From Candidatus Proximibacter danicus (GTDB lineage Bacteria > Pseudomonadota > Gammaproteobacteria > Burkholderiales > Rhodocyclaceae): a stretch of 64,000 nt of DNA. Location of the stretch: the NCBI GenBank assembly GCA_016710885.1, contig JADJUC010000012.1:1-64000 (forward strand). Direction: 5' to 3'. The notes under the pieces are model-generated. The model ran no database searches. It worked only from the letters and a program-made list of their open reading frames with translations, and was not told the origin of the DNA. The translations under genes were made by a program, and so were the position numbers. Below, one piece after another: positions 1-8,685 of the stretch (position 1 is its first letter; every line of letters starts with the position of its first letter).

Positions 1-24
1 CATCTTCGCGGTGTGAGGGCCGGC

Positions 25-935
25 TTACACGGTGCAACGAATTGGCCGCAGGGTCAGCCGGAAGTGGGGTGAAGGTGTGCTTCAGTTCGGGCAGCGCTTC
101 CCTTGACGCCGGGCGATAGACCCAAGCCGGGGGCAAACGCTTCCGGGGTGCCTTCGGGCGGGGCCAGCAAACCGCCCCAGATGCCCGCTTCCGGGCGCCG
201 TTCAAGCAAGATGCGCTCGCCGTCGGTGAATATGGTGACGATAACGCGTTCCGGCGTGGCTTGGCAGGCTTCGGTTGTCGGCAGCTCGGCCTGCCGCCCG
301 TCGCACTCGGCGATGCAGAGCCCGCGCATCCGGACAGTTCGCGCAATCCGGTCGGCCGCGTGTTGCACAACGTAGCGCCGGATACGATGATTCCTGGGTG
401 TAGCTTTCGATGTTGTCTGCCGACGGAACGGCGCTGCCAGCGCCCAGCGTGCCGCTCGATGGCGAAGCTTGCCGGGGAACCCCTCGACGCAAAACGCGGT
501 CGGACCCGCTCAGCGTTGCCGTCGAGAATGGCGCCACGCTGTCCGAAGGCAAAGGCCGCAATGGCCGCGGCAGTGGAGCGGCCAATACCGGGAAGCTCGG
601 CAATTTCTCTGCCCCTTCGGAAAGCTGCCGCCGTGCTCAACAACAGAATCTGTGCGCAACGATGGGTTACGAGCGCGAGCGTAATCGCCGAAGGCCGCCA
701 GTATTCCGAGCACTTCCGGCGGGGCCGTGGCGGCGGGCGATCACGGTATCCGGAAAGCGCTCGAGAAAACGAAAGTAATAGGGCGTGGCGGTACTCACCT
801 GGTCTGCTGCAGCACGAGTCTCCGAGAACCACAAGATACGGTAGAGGTCGCGTGTCTGCTGCCAGGGCGGGTCGTGGCGACCGTGCTGGGGTGCCAGGCG
901 ATCAGGCGCGGTGCAAGTGGCGAAAGGTCATTCAT
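25..935 (-). pseudogene. mutY: A/G-specific adenine glycosylase MutY, broken by several frameshifts
   Basis: MutY removes adenine mispaired with 8-oxoguanine or G in base excision repair. Pieces of one protein are readable in all three minus frames in the right order: an N-terminal start MNDLSPLAPRLIAW, the segment YYFRFLERFP, a FGDYARARN stretch matching the family GLGYYARARN, a cluster-type RPDCANCP segment, and the NUDIX-like C-terminus with GERILLERRPEAGIWGGL. The last residues RLTLRPIRCTV end at a TAA at 25-27. At least four small indels are needed to join them, so no single frame encodes the protein. The total span (about 300 codons) is close to a normal MutY. Either the gene is dead or the sequence here has indel errors; the neighbouring gene shows the same problem. 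Confidence 0.8.
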
Positions 936-1010
936 GCGGAGGTCGACAGGGGGTGGCTGGTACGGGGATAATCCCGGCCTTCCCGATCGATGCTATCACG
1001 CCCCTTTGCC

Positions 1011-1589
1011 ATGAGCGCCAATCCCGACCGCAGTCTTGATCAGAACCACTTGCCCTGTCCGTCCTGCGACGAAGGGGTGGCGGTGGAGGGCGCGCCGGCC
1101 AAGGTTTTTGACTGCAGGGAGTTTCGCTCGGCGCTCGGCAGCTTTGCGACAGGCGTCGCCGTGGCCAACCGCCTGCGCACCCGATGGCAGTTTCGTCGGG
1201 TTGACCGTTAACTCATTCAACTCGGTATCGCTGGAGCCGCCGCTGGTGTTGTGGAGCCTCGATCTCAGCTCTCCCAGCCTGGAAGCGTTCAGCGCGGCCA
1301 GCCATTACGCGGTGAATATTCTGGCGGCCGGCCAGAGCGAGCTCTCGCAACGCTTTGCTACTCGCCTTGATGACAAGTTCGGCGACCTGGAAATCTGTGT
1401 CGGCGTCGGCGGCGTGCCGCTGCTTCACGGCTGCTGCGCCTGGTTTGAATGTGCCAACGAGGTGCAATACCCCGAGGGATCACCGCATCTTCGTCGGCCG
1501 GGTCGAGCGCTTTTACCAGCGACCTTGCACGCGCACCGTTGGTCTACCACGGTGGCCGCTATCGCCAGCTTGCCCGCGATGAAGGTTGA
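1011..1589 (+). pseudogene. Flavin reductase-like domain protein (FMN-binding), frameshifted
   Basis: The readable core, GLTVNSFNSVSLEPPLVLWS followed by SLEAFSAASHYAVNILAAGQ, is typical of the flavin reductase-like/FMN-binding split-barrel family (reductase components of two-component monooxygenases and relatives). The N-terminal piece with ALGSFATGVAV is in another frame, joined by an indel near 1165-1190. The C-terminal piece (IFVGRVERF, then GRYRQLARDEG and a TGA at 1587-1589) needs further shifts after about 1475. The start ATG at 1011 gives an expected length of about 190 residues. The gene is divergent from mutY. The substrate cannot be inferred. The breaks may be sequencing indels, as in mutY. 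Confidence 0.7.
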
Positions 1590-1643
1590 ACGCCGGCCCG
1601 TCAGGGCTTAGAATGCCCCCTCGCGCCCCTCCGGGCGCACCGA

Positions 1644-1717
1644 GCGGGCGTCGTATAATGGTAATACCCTAGCTTCCCAAGCTAGAGCCGTGGGTTCGAT
1701 TCCCATCGCCCGCTCCA
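1644..1717 (+). tRNA. tRNA-Gly (anticodon CCC)
   Basis: A 74-nt cloverleaf including an encoded CCA end. The acceptor stem pairs GCGGGCG with CGCCCGC. The anticodon stem CTAGC/GCTAG closes the loop TTCCCAA, so the anticodon is CCC. The T arm TGGGTTCGATTCCCA carries the invariant GTTCGATTC. It closely resembles known bacterial tRNA-Gly(CCC) genes and stands alone between the flavin reductase remnant and the CNNM gene. Confidence 0.96.
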
Positions 1718-1758
1718 CTTCAGCCAAGACGCTCACGTCTTCCCGGCAAAATTTCCCT

Positions 1759-3078
1759 TCAGTTTTCTACCCTATGCTCAGCACTGCTGTCGATGCTGAT
1801 CAGCACCTTGTCGACCCGGTTCTTGTCCATGTCCATGACTTCAAAGCGCAGGCCGGTGGTGACAAAGTGGTCGGCGGGCGAGGGGATGCGGCCGAGCACG
1901 TGCATGATGAAACCGCCCAGTGTGTGGAAATTCCGTTCGTCTTCACCGGGGAGGTCGTCTGCAATGTCGAGTTGCGATTTCAGGCGTTCGATACCGACGT
2001 CGCCATCGACCAGCCAGGAGCCATCGTCACGCTGAATGATGTCGCGGTCTTCCGGTGCCTCGGGCACGACGAGTTCGCCGACGATCGATGAAAGTACGTC
2101 GGTGAGCGTAACCAGACCCTGAACTTCTCCGTATTCGTCGACGATCAGCGCAAACTGCAGGCGGGCGCGGCGGAAGCTTTCGAGCAGTTGGGTGGTCGAT
2201 ACCGATTCGGGAATGAACAGCGGTGGGTGCAGCACGGACTCGATGTCAGTGATGTCGACTGCATGCCCGGGCAGCGCTTTTTTCAGCAGATCGCCTTTTT
2301 GCAGTACGCCGAGGATGTGCTCCAGGCCATCGCGGCAGATCACCAGGCGCGAGTACTCGCTATCCATGATCTGCTGGCGAACGGCATCTTCCCCGTCGTC
2401 GAAGTCGATGACGCACATTTCGCGGCGGGGGGTCATGATCGCTGCAATGCGCTGCTCGTCGAGGCGCAGCACGTTCGAGACGATTTCCTGTTCGCTCTGG
2501 TGGAAAACGCCGGCTTCGGCGCCTTGCTCCATGAGCACCTTGATCTCGTCATCGGTGACCGGGGGCTCTTCCTTGCGCCGGGCGCCGAATACGCGCAGCA
2601 CGACCGAGGACGAGGTGGAGAGAATGATGACCAGTGGATGGGTGATGCTGGAGAGCAGCATCATCGGCCGTGCGATCAGCGCCGCGATACCTTCCGGGGC
2701 GAGCAGCGCCAGTTGTTTCGGCACGAGCTCGCCGACGACGACGGAGAAATAGGTAAGGCCGAGCACGGTGATGGTGAGAGCGATGCCGCGTGCGTAGGGT
2801 TCGACCAGGGGAATGGCGGTGAGCCATACGGTCAGCGGGTCGGCAAGGACGGCCTCGCCGATGGCGCCGCTCAGAATGCCGACACTGGTGATGCCGACCT
2901 GGATGGTGGACAGGAAGTTGGAAGGTTCCTGATGCAGCTTGAGGGCGGCGTCAGCGCCGATGCTGCCATCTTCCGCAAGGCTTTGCAGCCTGGATTTTCG
3001 GGAGGAAACCACCGCCATCTCGGACATGGCGAAGACTGCATTGATGAAGATGAGTACGAGAAGAAGGACTATGTCCAT
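1759..3078 (-). CDS. HlyC/CorC (CNNM) family membrane protein with CBS domains
   Basis: A 439-residue protein of the CNNM/CorC ('hemolysin-related') family, linked in characterised members to Mg2+ or Co2+ efflux. Residues 1-190 form the DUF21 transmembrane domain, starting MDIVLLLVLIFINAVFAMSE. A CBS pair follows, with MTPRREMCVIDF and VDEYGEVQGLVTLTDVL. The C-terminal CorC/HlyC domain contains WLVDGDVGIERL and FHTLGGFIM. Length and domain order are normal. It lies downstream of the nuclease-like gene on the same strand with a 132-bp gap, and its 3' end faces the tRNA. The transported ion is not deducible. Confidence 0.9.
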   Translation of the reverse strand: MDIVLLLVLIFINAVFAMSEMAVVSSRKSRLQSLAEDGSIGADAALKLHQEPSNFLSTIQVGITSVGILSGAIGEAVLADPLTVWLTAIPLVEPYARGIALTITVLGLTYFSVVVGELVPKQLALLAPEGIAALIARPMMLLSSITHPLVIILSTSSSVVLRVFGARRKEEPPVTDDEIKVLMEQGAEAGVFHQSEQEIVSNVLRLDEQRIAAIMTPRREMCVIDFDDGEDAVRQQIMDSEYSRLVICRDGLEHILGVLQKGDLLKKALPGHAVDITDIESVLHPPLFIPESVSTTQLLESFRRARLQFALIVDEYGEVQGLVTLTDVLSSIVGELVVPEAPEDRDIIQRDDGSWLVDGDVGIERLKSQLDIADDLPGEDERNFHTLGGFIMHVLGRIPSPADHFVTTGLRFEVMDMDKNRVDKVLISIDSSAEHRVEN

Positions 3079-3210
3079 GAAGCAAGCTGCCCATCACGCG
3101 GTTCGTGCGCAGCTCAGGAGTCGATGAACACCTGATTTTAGCGGATTTTGCCGGCTGTAAACACTTGCCCGCCTCGGCATCCGCTGTCATCGTGCGATCA
3201 GCCGGCGGAA

Positions 3211-3726
3211 TCAACGCCCGCGCCAATCCCATGGCGGCGTTGGATTTTTCCCCGCCCAGAGGCCTGTGCGGCGGATTTTTGCCTGAAATTCAGCCTGTTC
3301 GTACTGCCCCAGCGCCTGCGGCAACTGGCCAAGCGAGCGGCGATCATGCCAGGCCATACCGCGCGCGATCTGAGCCAGCCCGAGGTCGAGCGTTTTCGGG
3401 CACTCCGCATTGCGGCAGGGCGCCCCGGGCGCCAAAGCCCAGACGGTGGCAAACCATTGCCCTTTGACCGTTCCCAAACCCTCCAGCCGGACAGACTGCC
3501 CGGCAGCCAATGCCCCCAGGCTGGCGCGCGGAGATTCGCCATGGTCCTGCAAACGGTCCGGGGCACCGGCCCATGCCAGCCGCACCTGCAGATAGCCCCA
3601 ACGCGGCACAGCGGCCGACAAGGTGTCGCCATCGACAACTGCCACCACGCGGCCGTCCAGCCATTCGGCGCCGGGCGCCGCAGCCGGCAGCATCTCTGCC
3701 AGGCAGAACAGAATGTATTTGGTCAT
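3211..3726 (-). CDS. Staphylococcal nuclease-like (SNase/TNase) domain protein
   Basis: A 171-residue protein with a short hydrophobic N-terminus followed by DGRVVAVVDGDTLSA, the characteristic first strand of the SNase fold with its DGDT motif. It continues with YLQVRLAWAGAP (family form VRLxGIxAPE) and a C-terminal ARGMAWHDRR/YEQAEFQAKIRRTGLWA, corresponding to the family end AQAxARxxxxGLW. Several canonical active-site residues look replaced; for example the usual APE is AGAPDRL. Catalytic activity is therefore uncertain. It is probably exported, judging from the hydrophobic start, though the signal is short and the start could be misplaced. It sits between maeB and the CNNM gene on the same strand. 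Confidence 0.7.
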   Translation of the reverse strand: MTKYILFCLAEMLPAAAPGAEWLDGRVVAVVDGDTLSAAVPRWGYLQVRLAWAGAPDRLQDHGESPRASLGALAAGQSVRLEGLGTVKGQWFATVWALAPGAPCRNAECPKTLDLGLAQIARGMAWHDRRSLGQLPQALGQYEQAEFQAKIRRTGLWAGKNPTPPWDWRGR

Positions 3727-3780
3727 GCGGCACAGCTTATTGGATCGGGCGTGGGTTTCTCAAGCGCTATGCTCCTCTAC

Positions 3781-3816
3781 CAACGAGAACGGCACCCTCG
3801 GGTGCCGTTCTCGTTG
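3781..3816 (-). terminator. Perfect 16-bp inverted repeat at the 3' end of maeB
   Basis: CAACGAGAACGGCACC, loop CTCG, then the exact complement. It lies 15 bp beyond the maeB stop and before the nuclease-like gene. No long T-run follows on either strand, so it is a likely but not classic intrinsic terminator or mRNA 3'-end stabiliser. Confidence 0.65.
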
Positions 3817-3830
3817 GGTCGATGGAATAA

Positions 3831-6110
3831 TCAGACGCCGGTACTCACCACTGTCAGCGCTGTCATGTTGACCAGGCGGCGCACGGTGGCGGTTGAAGTC
3901 AGCACATGCACGGGCTTGGCCACGCCCAGGAGGATCGGGCCGATGGTGACGCCTTCGCCGCCGGTCATCTTCAACAGGTTGTAGGAGATGTTGGCGGCAT
4001 CCAGATTGGGCATGACCAGAACGTTGGCTTCGCCCTTGAGCGGTGAATCCGGATCGGACTGCTGGCGGATTTCTTCCGACAAGGCTGAGTCGCCATGCAT
4101 TTCTCCATCGACTTCAAGCTGTGGCGAACGCGCATGCAGCATCGCTGCAGCTTCGGCCATCTTGCGGGCCGACGCGGAAGACGAGGAGCCGAAATTGGAG
4201 TGCGAGAGCAGCGCGACTTTTGGTTGAATGCCAAAGCGACGCACAGCATCGGCAGCCATCTCGGCGATCTCGGCGATCTCGGTAGCATCCGGATTTTCGT
4301 TGACGTGCGTGTCGCAGAGGAAGAGGGCGCGGCCGGGCAGCAGCAGATGGTTCATGGCGGCTAGTGTATGCACCCCGTCGGCCTTGCCAATGACTTCCTC
4401 GACCTGGCGCAGGTGGTGGGCAAAACGCCCGGAGACGCCGCAGAGCATGCCGTCGGCGTAGCCGAGCTTGAGCAGCATGGCGCCGATGATGGTGGTGTCC
4501 TGACGCAAGCGGGCCTTGGCCAGCTCGACGGTAACGCCATGCCGCTTCATCGACTGATGGTATGCGGTCCAGCACTCCTTGAAACGATCATCACGGTTCG
4601 GATTGACGACTTCGAAATGCGTCCCCGCCACCAGCTTCGAGCCGATTTTTTGCAGGCGCATTTCGATCACTTCCGGTCGGCCGATCAGGATCGGGCGCGC
4701 CAGACGCTCTTCGAGAATGATCTGCACCGCACGCAACACTCGCTCGTCTTCACCGTCGGTGTAGATGATGCGCGCGGGGTCGCCCTGCTTGGCTGCGGTA
4801 AAGACAGCGCGCATGCCGACGCCGGTGTGGTAGATGAACTCCTTGAGTTTTTCCTTGTACGCCGCCATGTCGGCAATCGGCCGCTTGGCAACGCCGGATT
4901 CGGCGGCAGCCTTCGCCACTGCGGGGGCAATGGTCGTGATCAGCCGCGGGTCGAAAGGCTTCGGGATCAGGTATTCCGGGCCGAAGGAAAGCTCCTGACC
5001 GGGATAGGCCATGGCCACTTCGTCGCTCACCTCTTCCTGCGCCATGGCCGCGATGGCCTTGACGCAGGCCAGCTTCATTTCCTCGGTGATGCGCGTGGCG
5101 CCACAGTCGAGCGCGCCGCGGAAGATGAAGGGGAAGCAGAGGACGTTGTTGACCTGGTTCACATAGTCGGAACGGCCGGTGGCAATGATTGCATCCGGGC
5201 GTGCTTCCTTGGCCAGTTCCGGCATGATCTCCGGCGTCGGGTTGGAAAGCGCGAAGATGATCGGCTTGTCGGCCATGGCCTTGACCATCTCGGCCTTGAG
5301 CACGCCGGCAGTGGACAGGCCGAGGAAAATATCGGCACCGACGATGGCGTCGCCGAGCGTGCGTGACGCGGTTTCCTGAGCGTAACGCGCCTTGTTGGCT
5401 TCCATGTTGGCGTCGCGACCAACGTAGATAACCCCCTTGGAGTCGCACACCGTTACGTTGCTGCGCGTAATGCCAAGCTCACACCACAGGTCGAGACACG
5501 AAATGGCGGCAGCGCCAGCACCGGAGCAGACGACCTTGACTGTCGCGACATCCTTGCCGGTGACCTTCAGCGCATTGAGCATTGCTGAGGCCGAGATGAT
5601 CGCCGTGCCGTGCTGGTCGTCGTGGAAGACCGGGATAGCCATGCGTTCCTTCAGCTTCTTCTCGATGTAGAAGCACTCGGGCGCCTTGATATCTTCGAGG
5701 TTCACCCCGCCGAGCGTTGGCTCCATGGCGGCAATGATGTCGATCAGTTTGTCCGGATCGTTTTCAGCCAGTTCGATATCGAACACGTCGATGCCGGCGA
5801 ATTTCTTGAACAGGCAGCCCTTGCCTTCCATCACCGGCTTGGACGCCAGCGGGCCGATGTTGCCGAGGCCGAGCACCGCGGTGCCGTTGGTGACAACACC
5901 GACGAGATTGGCGCGCGAGGTGTAGAGGCTGGCGTTGTCCGGATCTTCGACGATGGCGTCGCAGGCGAATGCCACGCCCGGCGAGTAGGCAAGCGCGAGG
6001 TCGCGCTGGTTGGTCAGCCCCTTGGTCGGGCGGACCGAGATCTTGCCCGGTGTCGGAAACTGGTGATACTCAAGCGCGGCCTCGCGCAGATCCTTTTCCA
6101 TTTTTTCCAT
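3831..6110 (-). CDS. maeB: NADP-dependent malic enzyme (malic enzyme-phosphotransacetylase-like fusion)
   Basis: A 759-residue MaeB-type enzyme catalysing oxidative decarboxylation of malate to pyruvate with NADP+. Residues 1-425 are the malic enzyme part, including SPGVAFACDAI, the PVFHDDQHGTAI motif with metal-binding acidic residues, and the nucleotide-binding VVCSGAGAAAISCLD. Residues from about 430 are the phosphotransacetylase-like domain (ARPILIGRPEVIEMR, then GGEGVTIGPILLGVAKP near the end). In known MaeB proteins that domain is regulatory (acetyl-CoA) rather than catalytic. The length matches the family. The start MEKMEKDL was chosen for an upstream GAGG; the second Met at codon 4 is an alternative. 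It is transcribed divergently from the metal-handling cluster. Confidence 0.96.
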   Translation of the reverse strand: MEKMEKDLREAALEYHQFPTPGKISVRPTKGLTNQRDLALAYSPGVAFACDAIVEDPDNASLYTSRANLVGVVTNGTAVLGLGNIGPLASKPVMEGKGCLFKKFAGIDVFDIELAENDPDKLIDIIAAMEPTLGGVNLEDIKAPECFYIEKKLKERMAIPVFHDDQHGTAIISASAMLNALKVTGKDVATVKVVCSGAGAAAISCLDLWCELGITRSNVTVCDSKGVIYVGRDANMEANKARYAQETASRTLGDAIVGADIFLGLSTAGVLKAEMVKAMADKPIIFALSNPTPEIMPELAKEARPDAIIATGRSDYVNQVNNVLCFPFIFRGALDCGATRITEEMKLACVKAIAAMAQEEVSDEVAMAYPGQELSFGPEYLIPKPFDPRLITTIAPAVAKAAAESGVAKRPIADMAAYKEKLKEFIYHTGVGMRAVFTAAKQGDPARIIYTDGEDERVLRAVQIILEERLARPILIGRPEVIEMRLQKIGSKLVAGTHFEVVNPNRDDRFKECWTAYHQSMKRHGVTVELAKARLRQDTTIIGAMLLKLGYADGMLCGVSGRFAHHLRQVEEVIGKADGVHTLAAMNHLLLPGRALFLCDTHVNENPDATEIAEIAEMAADAVRRFGIQPKVALLSHSNFGSSSSASARKMAEAAAMLHARSPQLEVDGEMHGDSALSEEIRQQSDPDSPLKGEANVLVMPNLDAANISYNLLKMTGGEGVTIGPILLGVAKPVHVLTSTATVRRLVNMTALTVVSTGV

Positions 6111-6405
6111 GGAGAAACCTCGGTGAAATTGGTGGCATTGGTGAAGACAGGGGCGTTACTCTAATCCAGCCCACGCCATTTCACAAAACGCACAGACTAA
6201 TGCGCCGGAAGGCCACTGCCTATTGTGGGTTTCCGCAAGCCGTTATCGGCTTGAAGTCCATGCGGTGAGGGGCTTTCGGCAAAATTGGCGAAAACTGGAT
6301 TTGTCAGTCAACTGGAACATTTCCCCGGGCGCGACAATATGCCGCATGTTGCGGCGGCGGCAGCAGGCCTAGAATCCCTCCCGGTAAACCATCCAGGAGA
6401 AGAGC

Positions 6406-6582
6406 ATGAACGCGAGGCAAACAGCTCAGGAAAGCAACGAGTTTCCGGCCCTGCTCGTCGGCACAGGCCTTGCGCTGGCGTCGCTGATCCTTGTCCCGGC
6501 GTTGGCCCAGCGAGTCGGCCTTGGTACCAGTGTAACCATTGCCCTGCGCGGCCTGCTCATGCGCGCGGCAAGTCGCGCCTGA
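6406..6582 (+). CDS. Small single-pass membrane protein (58 aa), unknown function
   Basis: A short gene starting ATG at 6406 after a strong AGGAGA ribosome binding site at 6395-6400, ending TGA at 6580-6582. The product begins MNARQTAQESNEFPALLVG and has a hydrophobic stretch (LLVGTGLALASLILVPALA) at about residues 16-34, then a basic, Arg-rich end. It is the first gene of the plus-strand SCO/NosL/copper-ATPase cluster, with an 80-bp gap to the SCO gene. I do not recognise the family. The strong RBS and position argue that it is real. Confidence 0.55.
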   Translation: MNARQTAQESNEFPALLVGTGLALASLILVPALAQRVGLGTSVTIALRGLLMRAASRA

Positions 6583-6662
6583 GTCCTGCGCCACCTTTGT
6601 CAGCCACCTCGCCGAAGGGCTGTGGCAAAATCGGCCGCATGTTGTCGGCACAAGTCGTTGCC

Positions 6663-7241
6663 ATGTTCTCCATGATCAGTCCATTCCTGCGCCGTGCGAT
6701 TGTCAGCATTGCTGCAGTGCTACTCGTTTCCTGTTCACAAGCGCCAGAGCCTGTTTCCGGCCAACCCGCCGGCGGCGATTTCGTCCTGCAGGGGCCGCAG
6801 GGGCAGGTCGACACCAGATCTTTCCGCGGCAAGCTGCTGCTCATCTACTTCGGCTACGCGAATTGCCCGGACATTTGCCCAATCTCACTGGCAGTGATCA
6901 ACGAGGTCATTACCTCGCTACCGGCCGAACAGCGCGCCGCTATCCAGCCGATCATGGTCTCGGTCGACTCTGATCGCGACACGCCGGAAAAACTGGCAAT
7001 CTACACCGCCTATTTTCACCCCAGCCTGATCGGTGTCACCGGCAAGGCGGACGAGATTGCCCGTGTCGCCGGCAGCTTCGGTGCCGGCTATGTCAAGCAG
7101 GCGGTCCGTCCGGACGGCAGCTACGCCGTCGACCACAGTGCCAGTATTTATGTCGTGAACAAGACCGGCAAGCTGGTGGCGACGGTGCCGATCGGCGTGT
7201 CTGCCGACGAGGTAGCTGCCATCGTCAGGAAGCATCTGTGA
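6663..7241 (+). CDS. SCO1/SenC/PrrC-family copper chaperone-like lipoprotein
   Basis: SCO proteins are thioredoxin-fold proteins that bind copper and assist CuA-site assembly in respiratory oxidases and related enzymes. The conserved copper motif CxxxC is seen as YANCPDICPIS, with the partner His in AVDHSASIYVV; the strand VSVDSDRDTPEKLA is also typical. The N-terminus is a lipoprotein signal, ending AAVLLVSC. The chosen start gives MFSMISPFLRR; MISPFLRR (6672) is equally possible, and in-frame codons further upstream are less likely. The mature protein would be anchored in the membrane facing the periplasm. The stop overlaps the next gene by 4 nt (ATGA). Confidence 0.9.
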   Translation: MFSMISPFLRRAIVSIAAVLLVSCSQAPEPVSGQPAGGDFVLQGPQGQVDTRSFRGKLLLIYFGYANCPDICPISLAVINEVITSLPAEQRAAIQPIMVSVDSDRDTPEKLAIYTAYFHPSLIGVTGKADEIARVAGSFGAGYVKQAVRPDGSYAVDHSASIYVVNKTGKLVATVPIGVSADEVAAIVRKHL

Positions 7242-7582
7242 AATCAGGTCTGCGCCCATCCACCATGGCTGCCGTCGTGCTCGTGCTGCTGACCCTTGGC
7301 GCCATCGCTACACTGCTCGATGCCGCGCGACTGCGTGCTGGCCACGCCACTGCACAGGCTACGCAGGCGACCCTTGTCAGCCGATTCGGCCTGACCGACC
7401 TCAGCCTGTTCACCGAGGCCCGCTACACCCGCCACCGTGCCCTTGCCGATCTCCATTCGCCGTTCCAGGATCATCCCTTCAGTCTGGAGCATTTTCCTTC
7501 TGGCAGCCTGCTGCCGCCGCCAACCCACCTGACACAGGCACGCCATGAAGCTCTGGATCGCGAAGCAGCGTTACCTCGCTGA
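7238..7582 (+). CDS. Hypothetical membrane-anchored protein between SCO and ABC permease
   Basis: A 114-residue protein with one N-terminal transmembrane helix (TMAAVVLVLLTLGAIATLL, residues 9-27). A soluble part follows, containing RFGLTDLSLFTEARYTRH and HPFSLEHFPSGSLLPPP. It is translationally coupled to the SCO gene (ATGA overlap), and its 3' end overlaps the permease start by 38 nt. It is not a family I can name. The Pro- and His-containing tail would face the periplasm if the helix inserts N-in. Position suggests it works with the adjacent ABC transporter. Confidence 0.6.
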   Translation: MKSGLRPSTMAAVVLVLLTLGAIATLLDAARLRAGHATAQATQATLVSRFGLTDLSLFTEARYTRHRALADLHSPFQDHPFSLEHFPSGSLLPPPTHLTQARHEALDREAALPR

Positions 7583-8681
7583 TTTCACGCTGGCCTCGCT
7601 GGCGCGACGCAAGACGAAGAACCTCGGCCTGCTGCTGGTGTTCTCGCTGCTGGTATTCGTGCTGGCCTCGGTGATGCTGTTTACCTCGGCACTCCGGCAC
7701 GAAGCGACGCAAGTGCTCGCCAGCTCACCGGAAGTGATCCTGCAGCGCATGGTCGCCGGCCGGCACGACCTGATCCCGCCCGGCTACATCGAGCGCATCG
7801 GCCGCATCCGTGGCGTGCAGAAAACGGCCGGTCGCCTCTGGGGCTACTACTATGACCCGGTGGTCAAAGCCAACTACACCTTCCTCGGTCTCACCGAGGA
7901 TGCGCCAGCCAGCGGGCGAATCAAGGTCGGCAACGGGCTGGCACGCTACCGTGGCGTACAGGCCGGCAACGTACTGTCGTTCCGCTCCTATTCCGGCAAG
8001 CTGTTTTCATTCACCGTCGACGCCGTACTGCCGGCTGACAGCGAGTTGATCAGCGCCGATCTGGTGCTGCTCGCCGAAGCCGATTTCCGTGCCTTCTTCG
8101 ACTACCCGGCGGCGCACTGGACCGACATCACGCTCTCGGTTGCCAACCCGCAGGAGGTGCGCACCGTCGCCCAGAAGCTGGCCAACGCGCTGCCGGATTC
8201 GCGGCCGATCCTGCGCGACGAAGTGCTGCGGACCTACCAGTCGATCTTCGACTGGCGCGAGGGCATCGTGCTGGCGCTGCTCTCGGCGGCTATCCTTGCC
8301 TTCGCGATACTGGCCTGGGACAAGGCCTCCGGCCTCTCCGCCGAGGAGAAGCGCGAGATCGGCATCCTCAAGGCGATCGGCTGGGAAACCGGCGACGTCA
8401 TCCGCATGAAGCTCTGGGAAGGCCTGCTCATCTCGCTCACCGCCTTCCTCGCCGGCTACATTGCCGCCTACGTGCATGTCTTCCATTTCTCGGCAGCGCT
8501 GTTCGAGCCGGTGCTGAAGGGCTGGGCGGTGCTCTACCCGCGCTTCACGCTGGCGCCGGTGATCGATGGTTTGCAGATCGCCACGCTGTTCTTCTTCACC
8601 GTGCTGCCCTACGCGGTGGCGGTGCTGGTGCCGATCTGGCGCGCATCCGTGACCGACCCGGACGCGGTCATGCGAGCGTAA
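7545..8681 (+). CDS. FtsX/MacB-type ABC transporter permease
   Basis: A 378-residue membrane protein with the FtsX-like architecture. There is one N-terminal helix (LGLLLVFSLLVFVLASVMLF, about residues 25-45), then a large periplasmic domain to about residue 240, then three C-terminal helices. The C-terminal part has the hallmark REIGILKAIGWETGDVIRMK (family form REIGILRAIGAS). This class (LolCE/MacB type) does not import solutes but moves lipoproteins or transmits mechanical work across the membrane. It pairs with the ATPase that begins 5 bp downstream. The substrate is unknown; the surrounding copper genes suggest a periplasmic metal-protein assembly role (inference). Confidence 0.85.
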   Translation: MKLWIAKQRYLADFTLASLARRKTKNLGLLLVFSLLVFVLASVMLFTSALRHEATQVLASSPEVILQRMVAGRHDLIPPGYIERIGRIRGVQKTAGRLWGYYYDPVVKANYTFLGLTEDAPASGRIKVGNGLARYRGVQAGNVLSFRSYSGKLFSFTVDAVLPADSELISADLVLLAEADFRAFFDYPAAHWTDITLSVANPQEVRTVAQKLANALPDSRPILRDEVLRTYQSIFDWREGIVLALLSAAILAFAILAWDKASGLSAEEKREIGILKAIGWETGDVIRMKLWEGLLISLTAFLAGYIAAYVHVFHFSAALFEPVLKGWAVLYPRFTLAPVIDGLQIATLFFFTVLPYAVAVLVPIWRASVTDPDAVMRA

Positions 8682-8685
8682 ACCG

